Source: CAG-557 sp045540315 (GTDB lineage Bacteria; Bacillota; Clostridia; Oscillospirales; Acutalibacteraceae). From it: a stretch of DNA of 8,522 nucleotides. Shown in pieces: positions 1 through 3,710 of this stretch. Numbering within the stretch: the stretch's first letter is position 1; each line of letters begins with the position of its first letter. The notes beneath the pieces are model-generated. The model had not been told where the DNA came from. It did no database searches and saw only the letters and a list, made by a program, of their open reading frames with translations. The stretch is from positions 1 through 8,522 of the forward strand of contig JAZQHA010000085.1 in NCBI GenBank assembly GCA_045540315.1. Reading direction: 5' to 3'. A program made the position numbers and the translations under genes.

Positions 1-6
1 GAAAGA

Positions 7-12
7 AGTCAA
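7..12 (-). promoter_or_regulatory. Probable -35 box of a leftward promoter (cut by window edge)
   Basis: The minus strand reads TTGACT here, a 5/6 match to the sigma-A -35 consensus, exactly 3 nt downstream of the first copy of the CGTACG palindrome. A second palindrome copy has the same 3-nt spacing to its -35. The -10 box would lie beyond the left end of the window. By analogy it should drive another small minus-strand gene to the left. Confidence 0.5.
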
Positions 13-15
13 CTC

Positions 16-44
16 TTTTTTCGTACGTAATACGTACGAAAAAA
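16..44. repeat. CGTACG palindrome, copy 1 (candidate operator)
   Basis: A perfect inverted repeat with 14-bp arms (TTTTTTCGTACGTA and its complement) around a single central A at position 30. It lies after the terminator hairpin of the 53-aa gene and directly before a TTGACT -35 box. The same order (terminator, palindrome, -35) holds for all three copies in the window. It is therefore read as a regulator-binding site rather than a terminator. Each arm contains nested CGTACG and TACGTA palindromes. Confidence 0.75.
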
Positions 45-50
45 CAAATT

Positions 51-81
51 AAGGAATTATAACCATTTGTCATAATTCCTT
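51..81 (-). terminator. Intrinsic terminator overlapping the end of the 53-aa gene
   Basis: A 10-bp perfect stem, AAGGAATTAT (51-60) with ATAATTCCTT (72-81), and an 11-nt loop. On the minus strand it is followed by AATTTGTTTTTT, whose T run merges with the next palindrome. The plus-strand side (TTTGTTTACTTTTTC) is also T-rich, so it might work in both directions. The stop codon of the upstream gene lies inside the stem. Confidence 0.65.
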
Positions 82-218
82 TTGTTTACTTTTTCTCTTT
101 TTTTGCGTTTATCGGAAAAACTTCCTGTACGGAATGGAATATCTTGAATTGGACGTGTCTTTTTTAGAATTTCCATTCCACTAATTGTTCCGATTTTTTC
201 TGTCTTTTTCTTATTCAT
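57..218 (-). CDS. Small Lys/Arg-rich hypothetical protein (53 aa)
   Basis: This 53-aa reading frame starts at ATG 218 and ends at TAA 59-57. I do not recognise the protein. It begins MNKKKTEKIG, is strongly basic throughout (KRKKREK near residues 38-44) and ends DKWL, with no membrane segment or cysteine motif. Its start overlaps the stop of the upstream 100-aa gene by 8 nt (ATGAATAA), which suggests translational coupling. A GGGG run about 8 nt upstream is a weak ribosome binding site. The stop codon sits inside a terminator hairpin, which fits this being the last gene of a two-gene unit. The charge suggests nucleic-acid or ribosome association, but that is only inference. It is real mainly on grounds of position, coupling and its exact fit to the terminator. 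Confidence 0.6.
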   Translation of the reverse strand: MNKKKTEKIGTISGMEILKKTRPIQDIPFRTGSFSDKRKKREKVNKRNYDKWL

Positions 219-513
219 AATTATACCCCATTTTCTGATGTGTTCTTGCGATTTCGATAACTTTTTCTATAATTTCGGGAACTTCGTCAAAATATCTGCG
301 AATTTGTCCTGGACGAGCGATTAGTTTTGTAACGATTTTGTGGCTCGTTTTATTTCTAACAATTATTATTCCCGTGCTCGTTATTGTATGAAGCTCAGGT
401 CCTTTTGGGTGATTTCTGTCTACTTCGATCGTTATCAATTCCTTACCCAAACCTATTGTAGAAATAAGTGCTTCACGATTTCTGCGTTCTTCGGCATAAT
501 GTCTACTATCCAT
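211..513 (-). CDS. Hypothetical phage protein (100 aa)
   Basis: The start is set at ATG 513 because a strong AAAGGAGG lies 8 nt upstream; an in-frame extension to 567 would run through the -10 and -35 boxes of its own promoter. The protein begins MDSRHYAEERRNREAL. It has a central beta-rich stretch (about residues 25-68: ITIEVDRNHPKGPELHTI, then TGIIIVRNKTS and KLIARPGQIRRYF) and a C-terminal helix with a His (EIARTHQKMGYNYE). The pattern resembles short conserved proteins of clostridial mobile elements, but I cannot name a characterised family. It is driven by a promoter with a CGTACG palindrome just upstream and is followed by an overlapping 53-aa gene. No enzyme motif is visible. The function is unknown. 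Confidence 0.82.
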   Translation of the reverse strand: MDSRHYAEERRNREALISTIGLGKELITIEVDRNHPKGPELHTITSTGIIIVRNKTSHKIVTKLIARPGQIRRYFDEVPEIIEKVIEIARTHQKMGYNYE

Positions 514-538
514 AATTATGTCCTCCTTTACTGTCATA

Positions 539-567
539 ATGATAACATTTTGGGACATTTTTTGCAA
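539..567 (-). promoter_or_regulatory. Sigma-A-type promoter of the 100-aa gene
   Basis: On the minus strand: -35 TTGCAA (567-562), a 17-nt spacer and an extended -10, TGT-TATCAT (-10 at 544-539). The palindrome copy 2 starts 3 nt upstream of the -35. The stretch AAAATGTTATCATTA is identical in the promoter of the 65-aa gene (879-907), which supports both calls. The leader from -10 to ATG is about 25 nt and carries AAAGGAGG. Confidence 0.75.
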
Positions 568-622
568 CCTTTTTTTCGTACGTAATACGTACGAAAAAAA
601 TTTTGGGACAATTATTTTGCAA
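547..622. repeat. Direct repeat flanking palindrome copy 2
   Basis: ATTTTGGGACA-n-TTTTGCAA occurs at 547-567 and again, with a 2-nt insertion, at 600-622, one copy on each side of the palindrome. The 547-567 copy contains the -35 and most of the spacer of the active promoter. The other copy keeps TTGCAA, but the -10 position is replaced by the palindrome's T run. This looks like a duplicated promoter fragment, possibly left by insertion or duplication of the palindrome. Confidence 0.55.
570..600. repeat. CGTACG palindrome, copy 2 (candidate operator)
   Basis: A perfect inverted repeat with 15-bp arms around central A585, including CGTACGTA at 577-584 and TACGTACG at 586-593 with T7/A7 flanks. 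The core 571-599 is identical to copy 1. It ends 3 nt before the TTGCAA -35 of the 100-aa gene. The upstream gene already has its own terminator at 625-648, so a terminator role is not needed to explain it. Confidence 0.8.
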
Positions 623-624
623 AT

Positions 625-648
625 AAAAAAGGAGCCATTTGTGGCTCC
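625..648 (-). terminator. Intrinsic terminator of the 65-aa gene
   Basis: On the minus strand GGAGCCA (648-642), loop CAAA and TGGCTCC (637-631) form a GC-rich 7-bp stem followed by TTTTTTATTT. It begins 7 nt after the stop codon. This is a textbook Rho-independent terminator. Confidence 0.85.
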
Positions 649-655
649 AAATATT

Positions 656-853
656 TTAGGAAGGATTTACATACCACGCGTTAGCGAGGTCGTCAGCCGT
701 TTCTTTTTCCAGCCACATTGTGCGGTCGCCTGTGGCTGCTATAGCTTCGGCAAGAGCTTCCTTGGCGCGGCTCCCGTCGCACACGATTTTGAAAAGACAG
801 TCGAACATTTTGCCGTTGATCTCGGCTTTGTGCATAATTAGGTATCTACTCAT
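656..853 (-). CDS. Hypothetical small phage protein (65 aa)
   Basis: The start is set at ATG 853, six bases after AAAGGAGGGC; a longer in-frame extension would cross the promoter. The protein begins MSRYLIMHKAEINGKMF. It has a central acidic and Ala-rich helix (AKEALAEAIAATGD, about residues 30-43) and ends WYVNPS. Two cysteines (near residues 19 and 25) are not in a metal-binding pattern. I do not recognise the family and can assign no function. It is a single-gene unit with its own palindrome, promoter and terminator. Its promoter and leader closely match those of the 100-aa gene, so the two are probably co-regulated although separately transcribed. Confidence 0.8.
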   Translation of the reverse strand: MSRYLIMHKAEINGKMFDCLFKIVCDGSRAKEALAEAIAATGDRTMWLEKETADDLANAWYVNPS

Positions 854-878
854 ATTATTGCCCTCCTTTACTATAGTA

Positions 879-907
879 ATGATAACATTTTGTTTTCCCA
901 AAATCAA
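879..907 (-). promoter_or_regulatory. Sigma-A-type promoter of the 65-aa gene
   Basis: On the minus strand: -35 TTGATT (907-902), a 17-nt spacer and an extended -10 TGT-TATCAT (-10 at 884-879). The region around the -10 is identical to the other palindrome-linked promoter. Palindrome copy 3 ends 14 nt upstream of this -35, which is 11 nt (about one helical turn) further than in copies 1 and 2. Confidence 0.75.
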
Positions 908-921
908 CCCCCCACTTTTCG

Positions 922-950
922 TTTTTTCGTACGTAACACGTACGAAAAAA
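922..950. repeat. CGTACG palindrome, copy 3 (candidate operator)
   Basis: An inverted repeat with 13-bp arms (TTTTTTCGTACGT and its complement) around AAC at 935-937. It differs from copies 1 and 2 by one base near the centre (T to C at 937). It sits between the terminator at 961-986 and the promoter of the 65-aa gene, in the same order as the other two copies. Confidence 0.78.
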
Positions 951-960
951 AATATACAAT

Positions 961-986
961 AAAAAAAGACCGCCACTTAGGCGGTC
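961..986 (-). terminator. Intrinsic terminator of the 69-aa gene
   Basis: On the minus strand GACCGCC (986-980), loop TAAGT and GGCGGTC (974-968) form a 7-bp GC-rich stem followed by seven T residues. It begins 12 nt after the stop codon of the 69-aa gene. This is a clear Rho-independent terminator. Confidence 0.88.
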
Positions 987-998
987 AAAGTGTAGTGT

Positions 999-1208
999 TT
1001 ACAGTGTAATGGTTATCTCTGTACCATCGGCCATTGTGTATATCTCCTGTCCATAGGCCAGCCACGAGCCGTGTTTAACACACTCCGCTGCGATGATACG
1101 CTCGAATTTAGTTGTATTCAGGTCATAACCCCATATATCGATGTATTTCTTATCATATACGCTAAACTCGATACCCATTGAATTTAATAAATCGATCCAC
1201 TTTTTCAT
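999..1208 (-). CDS. Hypothetical small phage protein behind a CIRCE operator (69 aa)
   Basis: The ATG at 1208 is preceded by AGAGG 8 nt upstream. The 69-aa protein starts MKKWIDLLNSMGIEFSVYD and ends MADGTEITITL. It is rich in aromatic residues (three Trp, several Tyr) and looks like a compact alpha/beta fold, with a predicted N-terminal helix and C-terminal strands. No catalytic or DNA-binding motif is apparent and I do not recognise the family. Its importance is the upstream region: a perfect CIRCE/HrcA box at 1264-1290 lies about 55 nt before the start, so expression may follow the host heat-shock repressor. It has its own terminator and appears to be a single-gene unit. Confidence 0.75.
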   Translation of the reverse strand: MKKWIDLLNSMGIEFSVYDKKYIDIWGYDLNTTKFERIIAAECVKHGSWLAYGQEIYTMADGTEITITL

Positions 1209-1258
1209 TTTTGTACCTCTTTTCTTTTTTAATGTAGTGATAATTTTAAGCCTATCGC

Positions 1259-1295
1259 TTACTTTAGCACTCTTTGAATTAGAGTGCTAAAGTAA
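1259..1295. promoter_or_regulatory. CIRCE element 1 (HrcA-box operator)
   Basis: TTAGCACTC (1264-1272), nine bases, then GAGTGCTAA (1282-1290): an exact match to the CIRCE consensus TTAGCACTC-N9-GAGTGCTAA, with all 18 defined positions and the spacer length correct. The dyad extends outward to 15-bp arms (1259-1273 and 1281-1295). CIRCE is the binding site of HrcA, the repressor of groESL and dnaK operons in Firmicutes. Here it lies between a terminator-like hairpin and the start of the 69-aa phage gene. A clear promoter was not found beside it; a weak -10 candidate TAAAAT lies at 1248-1243 on the minus strand. Confidence 0.88.
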
Positions 1296-1296
1296 A

Positions 1297-1317
1297 CGAG
1301 CCGATTATCTCGGCTCG
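1297..1317 (-). terminator. Terminator-like hairpin after the 82-aa gene
   Basis: CGAGCCGA (1297-1304) pairs with TCGGCTCG (1310-1317) around a 5-nt loop, 5 nt after the upstream stop codon. On the minus strand it is followed by TTTACTTT, a weak T tract, so termination may be partial. The hairpin directly abuts the CIRCE dyad. The pair is duplicated at 1619-1678. Confidence 0.6.
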
Positions 1318-1322
1318 GCTCT

Positions 1323-1571
1323 TTACCATGTTTCGTATTCTCTAAACTCTTTGGCTTCTTTTACGCTGTGAAGCAAGTCTTTGAAGATTGCCCTCTTGGC
1401 TTCTGCATCGAGTCTGTTATGTCTGTAGTGGTCAAGTTCTTCGAGTGTTTTAAACTCTGTTATCTCATCAAGTTCTCTCAGTTCAGCCTCAGCTTCTTCT
1501 ATGCGAATGACCGCCTCATCAATCATAGCATTATACAGGTCTCTTTTAATACCATTTACATTATACAGCAT
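1323..1571 (-). CDS. Hypothetical coiled-coil-like phage protein behind a CIRCE operator (82 aa)
   Basis: The start is set at ATG 1571 because GAGAGG lies about 9 nt upstream; the in-frame ATG at 1592 lacks a good site. The protein starts MLYNVNGIKRDLYNAM and is almost entirely helical and highly charged. The stretch EAVIRIEEAEAELRELDEI (about residues 19-37) has heptad-like spacing and a second amphipathic helix follows (AEAKRAIFKDLLHSVKEAKEF). No enzyme motif is seen. A short helical-hairpin protein of this kind could act by binding a partner, but this is inference. A perfect CIRCE box (1624-1650) lies about 50 nt upstream of the start. The leader closely resembles that of the 69-aa gene (GAGGTA-n-AAAA before the ATG), so both are probably controlled alike. 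Confidence 0.75.
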   Translation of the reverse strand: MLYNVNGIKRDLYNAMIDEAVIRIEEAEAELRELDEITEFKTLEELDHYRHNRLDAEAKRAIFKDLLHSVKEAKEFREYETW

Positions 1572-1618
1572 TGTTTTATACCTCTCTTTCATTCAGTAAA
1601 ATTTTGAAGCCCTATCGC

Positions 1619-1655
1619 TTCAGTTAGCACTCTTGTTTTAAGAGTGCTAACTGAA
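1619..1655. promoter_or_regulatory. CIRCE element 2 (HrcA-box operator)
   Basis: TTAGCACTC (1624-1632), nine bases, then GAGTGCTAA (1642-1650): a second exact match to the CIRCE consensus. The dyad extends to 16-bp arms (1619-1634 and 1640-1655). The outer arm bases differ from element 1 (TTCAG/CTGAA versus TTACT/AGTAA) but change on both sides together, keeping the symmetry. It lies between a terminator-like hairpin and the 82-aa gene. A weak -10 candidate CAAAAT lies at 1606-1601 on the minus strand. Confidence 0.88.
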
Positions 1656-1656
1656 A

Positions 1657-1678
1657 CGAGCCGGATATATCCGGCTCG
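1657..1678 (-). terminator. Terminator-like hairpin after the 203-aa gene
   Basis: CGAGCCGGA (1657-1665) pairs with TCCGGCTCG (1670-1678) around TATA, a 9-bp GC-rich stem 7 nt after the stop codon. The following minus-strand sequence is TTTCAG, so the T tract is weak. An alternative pairing, AAACGAGCC (1654-1662) with GGCTCGTTT (1678-1686), overlaps the stop codon and would compete with this stem. Confidence 0.6.
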
Positions 1679-1685
1679 GCTCGTT

Positions 1686-2297
1686 TCATTCAAAGTCTTC
1701 TCTGATGTAGTGGAAACCTCTCACATAATCGTTATAATTTCCATTTACGAGAGCCTTATACAGTTTTTTGCTATCACACTGTATAGCGATTTCTTTATCG
1801 CTTTCATTGTGTCCGATAACTTTAGTGGCTTTAGTTTCTTCAAGCAATTCTATAAACTGCTTTACTGTCATAACCTTGCAGGCTTGTCTATGTTCGGCAG
1901 GCTTGCAAGTACCGTCTTTTCTTGGCTTGCCTTGTGGTGTGGTGTAGTCAAGTTCATATACTATGTAATTGCTTAACTTGGCTTTAGCACTCATTGAATA
2001 GAGCTTACCAACGCGACCACCATTTGTTTTGACTTCGCAAGGCTTACGGACTTCATCAACGATGATGTAGTTGTCTGTTCTGTTCTGAGCCTGTACCCTT
2101 GTGATTGTGCTTTTGCTATCATGTGAAAACAGTTCTTTTACTTTACCATAAAGACCGCTATCGTTTGTGGCTCTTTCAACATCAGCCTTAAAGAGCCTTA
2201 CCGCTTCATTATAGCGTTTTTCATCATACTTTGATGACGCTTTGAATGACGCTATAGCCTTTGCCGTTTTCATCTGTACATTTGTGTAGTTATTCAT
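1686..2297 (-). CDS. Hypothetical phage protein, possible PD-(D/E)xK-like nuclease (203 aa)
   Basis: ATG 2297 is preceded by AAAGGAAAG. The N-terminal third (residues 1-60) is helical and Lys-rich. The middle contains NYIIVDEVRKPCEVKTNGG (about residues 76-94), in which D81 and E88-V-K90 lie on two predicted strands, as in the core of PD-(D/E)xK nucleases. Two strands follow (KLSNYIVYELDYTT, about 107-120). The C-terminal part (about 144-203) contains VKQFIELLEE and VIGHNESDKEIAIQC. This arrangement suggests a restriction-like fold, but the match is to a short pattern and the protein could equally be a non-enzymatic phage protein. It is the first and largest of the early single-gene units. 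It follows a long regulatory region (2298-2765) and ends in the hairpin that starts the CIRCE cassette of the next gene. Confidence 0.7.
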   Translation of the reverse strand: MNNYTNVQMKTAKAIASFKASSKYDEKRYNEAVRLFKADVERATNDSGLYGKVKELFSHDSKSTITRVQAQNRTDNYIIVDEVRKPCEVKTNGGRVGKLYSMSAKAKLSNYIVYELDYTTPQGKPRKDGTCKPAEHRQACKVMTVKQFIELLEETKATKVIGHNESDKEIAIQCDSKKLYKALVNGNYNDYVRGFHYIREDFE

Positions 2298-2450
2298 TTT
2301 TCTTTCCTTTCATTTATATAGGTTGTAGGTTGTACGCTTGTTTCAGCCTTTTAACTAACTAATTGCGTTAGGTTTATATTAGCGATATTTCAACGGGCTT
2401 ATCTTGGTACGCCTAATGCGATACTTCGCTGATTTACCCTTAAAGGCTTT

Positions 2451-2479
2451 TTATTCAATTTTGAAGGTGCGACTGTCAA
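2451..2479 (-). promoter_or_regulatory. Weak candidate promoter upstream of the 203-aa gene
   Basis: On the minus strand: a perfect -35 TTGACA (2479-2474), a 17-nt spacer, then GAATAA (2456-2451), which is a poor -10. It would leave a leader of about 145 nt before the 203-aa gene. Confidence 0.3.
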
Positions 2480-2515
2480 AGCGTTTCTTAACATACTGAC
2501 CTTTGACTTGACTAT

Positions 2516-2544
2516 ATTGTAGTAAATTTGAGACCGCTTTACAA
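2516..2544 (-). promoter_or_regulatory. Candidate promoter upstream of the 203-aa gene
   Basis: On the minus strand: -35 TTGTAA (2544-2539), a 17-nt spacer and -10 TACAAT (2521-2516), matching the consensus at 4/6 and 5/6. It lies downstream of the operator-like cluster at 2601-2671 and would give a leader of about 210 nt to the 203-aa gene. Confidence 0.45.
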
Positions 2545-2600
2545 TAGGCGGGTATATTTTTTTAACTATACGAGCGAAAAAAAGTAAAGTATTTTTTACA

Positions 2601-2671
2601 TACCACTCTATAATTCTGAAAAAACACAATATATAGTGGTATAGGCTCAGACCATACACTATATATAGTGG
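2601..2671. repeat. Cluster of CCACT-TATA palindromic sites
   Basis: CACTATATATAGTG at 2657-2670 is a perfect 14-bp palindrome. The same 15-base sequence ending in G recurs at 2625-2639 with one change (CACAATATATAGTGG), exactly 32 bp away, about three helical turns. A third, inverted half, TACCACTCTATA (2601-2612), pairs with TATATAGTGGTA (2630-2641) at 11 of 12 positions. Repeated, phased, dyad-symmetric sites in a gene-free region upstream of candidate promoters look like an operator array for a dimeric regulator. Confidence 0.55.
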
Positions 2672-2755
2672 GCGGTATTTTATAGGTATTTTGGTGTTTT
2701 TCCTAAAATGTACCCCCGTACCTGGCAAAAAATATCCATGAAATAAAAAATCCAA

Positions 2756-2782
2756 TAAAAAAGACCTACATATAATAGGCCT
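2756..2782 (-). terminator. Intrinsic terminator of the eight-gene operon
   Basis: On the minus strand GGCCTA, a 7-nt loop and TAGGTC form a 6-bp stem with one G-U pair, followed by TTTTTTATTGG. The stop codon TAG of the winged-helix gene is part of the stem, so the coding sequence runs into the terminator. Confidence 0.7.
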
Positions 2783-3113
2783 TACGAGTTCCTTTACCTT
2801 TTACCTTAACGTTACAGCTGAAAATTTTTCCTTCTCGTATAAGGTTTGTACATATGGCCGTTAAGCGCTGACGCGTAAGCGTTGAATCGATACGTTCGGC
2901 TAACTCATCAATCTGCATCGGGTCGGCGCAGAGTACGTTAAGAATACGTTCTTCGTATTCTTTATTTTCGTTGTAGTGGGCCGTATCTTTCGCTTTTTCC
3001 ATAGCGTCGGCGCTACGTAAGTCGAGCTTTGCCAATTCTTCCCTACAACTTTCAATTAGCTCTTCCGTTATTTCTCCATTGATAACGGCTTCAAGTCTTT
3101 GTCTCCTAGTCAT
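2766..3113 (-). CDS. Winged-helix-like DNA-binding protein (115 aa)
   Basis: ATG 3113 overlaps the stop of the preceding gene by 4 nt (ATGA) and has a GAGGTGA ribosome binding site. The N-terminal half (residues 1-50) is a charged helical region. Residues about 53-115 read as a winged helix: helix EERILNVLCADP, helix IDELAERI, recognition helix TRQRLTAICTNLIREG, then a beta wing KIFSCNVKVKGKGTRKAYYM. This layout occurs in small wHTH proteins of clostridial phages and plasmids. It probably binds DNA as a regulator or chromatin-like factor; the target is unknown. As last gene of the operon, close to the palindrome cluster at 2601-2671, it is a candidate to bind those sites, but this is inference. 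Confidence 0.78.
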   Translation of the reverse strand: MTRRQRLEAVINGEITEELIESCREELAKLDLRSADAMEKAKDTAHYNENKEYEERILNVLCADPMQIDELAERIDSTLTRQRLTAICTNLIREGKIFSCNVKVKGKGTRKAYYM

Positions 3114-3292
3114 TTACTCACCTCTTTTTCATACCTACCACCATCACCATTCATTATGATTGTTACAGAACCATTTTTAGTTAACATCGGTTGCACATCG
3201 GTTATTTCGTGTTTGCCATACTTATCGATGTAATAGACGGTTTGGCTTTTATCACGCTTATTCAGCTTCTTTATCAATTCGCCTACTTTCAT
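3110..3292 (-). CDS. Hypothetical small phage protein (60 aa)
   Basis: The start at ATG 3292 is chosen because GAGAGGA lies 7 nt upstream and the ATG overlaps the stop codon of the 49-aa gene (ATGA); an upstream ATG at 3331 lies inside that gene and has no site. The protein reads MKVGELIKKLNKRDKSQTVYY near its start, followed by strands around YGKHEITDV and GSVTIIMNG. It resembles the many small phage proteins that begin MKV-ELI--L and have a short helix then a beta sheet, for which no function is known. It overlaps the winged-helix gene by 4 nt, so the two are likely coupled. Confidence 0.72.
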   Translation of the reverse strand: MKVGELIKKLNKRDKSQTVYYIDKYGKHEITDVQPMLTKNGSVTIIMNGDGGRYEKEVSK

Positions 3293-3438
3293 TGCTCGTC
3301 CTCTCTTTCCGTCAGCCCCTTTAGCCCACATAGTTCTTTCTTAACGGTTTCAACATCACTTCCCGCCGCGGAGGCTATTGCTTTGAGCAGTTCTTCCTTT
3401 GTCATATTCTCATCATAAGGTACTAATATCGGTTTCAT
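3289..3438 (-). CDS. Very small hypothetical protein (49 aa)
   Basis: ATG 3438 follows AAGGAG at 7 nt and the frame ends in TGA (3291-3289), which overlaps the next start. The protein begins MKPILVPYDENMTKEELLKAI and continues as a charged helix with a single Cys (VKKELCGLKGL). I do not recognise it. The strong ribosome binding site and the 4-nt overlap with the downstream gene make it a credible gene despite its size. It sits 17 nt after the lipoprotein gene, within the operon. Confidence 0.65.
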   Translation of the reverse strand: MKPILVPYDENMTKEELLKAIASAAGSDVETVKKELCGLKGLTEREDEQ

Positions 3439-3455
3439 TTCTCGCTCCTTTCCGT

Positions 3456-3710
3456 CTACTCCTTATATAGAAGCGGATTACCGTTAGCATCTACCAACAG
3501 AGTGAAGTTGCCATAGTTGTATCCACTATTTGAAACTGCATACATTACCTTTGTATATTTACCATAGACAATACAATAAGCACCTGTTTCTTCCACGTAC
3601 ACCATTCGTGAGGTTTTATCCTTATCAATTTCACTTGTCCGCTTCGTTGCACAAGCCGATAACGATAGCAACATCACTATCACAAGTACAATCATAATTA
3701 GCCTTTTCAT
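3456..3710 (-). CDS. Phage-encoded lipoprotein, DUF6440-like C-terminus (84 aa)
   Basis: The N-terminus MKRLIMIVLVIVMLLSLSAC is a classic lipoprotein signal: two positive residues, a hydrophobic core (4-17) and lipobox LSAC at 17-20, with Cys20 as the predicted lipidation site. The mature part is about 65 residues. Its C-terminal region (YTKVMYAVSNSGYNYGNF, then LLVDANGNPLLYKE) resembles the pattern of the small clostridial domain DUF6440, whose function is unknown; that match is from memory of the pattern. The start has AAAGGAG 7 nt upstream. It should be anchored on the outer face of the cell membrane. Some phage lipoproteins, for example Ltp of TP-J34 and Llp of T5, block superinfection, which is one possible role here but is inference. 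Confidence 0.82.
   Translation of the reverse strand: MKRLIMIVLVIVMLLSLSACATKRTSEIDKDKTSRMVYVEETGAYCIVYGKYTKVMYAVSNSGYNYGNFTLLVDANGNPLLYKE

Larger units (their letters stand above)
2298..2765. other. 468-bp gene-free regulatory region
   Basis: No convincing reading frame is present on either strand. A minus-strand frame of 118 codons starts at a TTG without a ribosome binding site and covers obvious palindromes and promoter-like sequence, so it is not accepted. The region holds, from right to left: the T tract of the winged-helix gene's terminator, a cluster of CACTATATATAGTG-type sites (2601-2671), two candidate minus-strand promoters (2516-2544 and 2451-2479), and then at least 150 nt of leader before the 203-aa gene. 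The leader includes a small hairpin GCGA-AGTA-TCGC near 2420 and a tandem GGTTGTA repeat near 2322. A small RNA or structured leader is possible but not shown. Confidence 0.6.

Noticed and set aside
16..950. CGTACG palindromes as intrinsic terminators
   Set aside because: Each upstream gene already has a separate hairpin-plus-T-run terminator, and the palindromes lie at fixed helical spacing to -35 boxes, which fits an operator role better.
518..962. Plus-strand frames opposite the 65-aa and 100-aa genes
   Set aside because: They are antisense to genes with clear promoters, ribosome binding sites and terminators, and they lack such signals themselves.
2399..2755. A 118-codon minus-strand frame in the gene-free region
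   Set aside because: It begins with TTG without a ribosome binding site, covers palindromes and promoter-like sequence, and its low-complexity aromatic and basic composition looks like translated AT-rich noncoding DNA.
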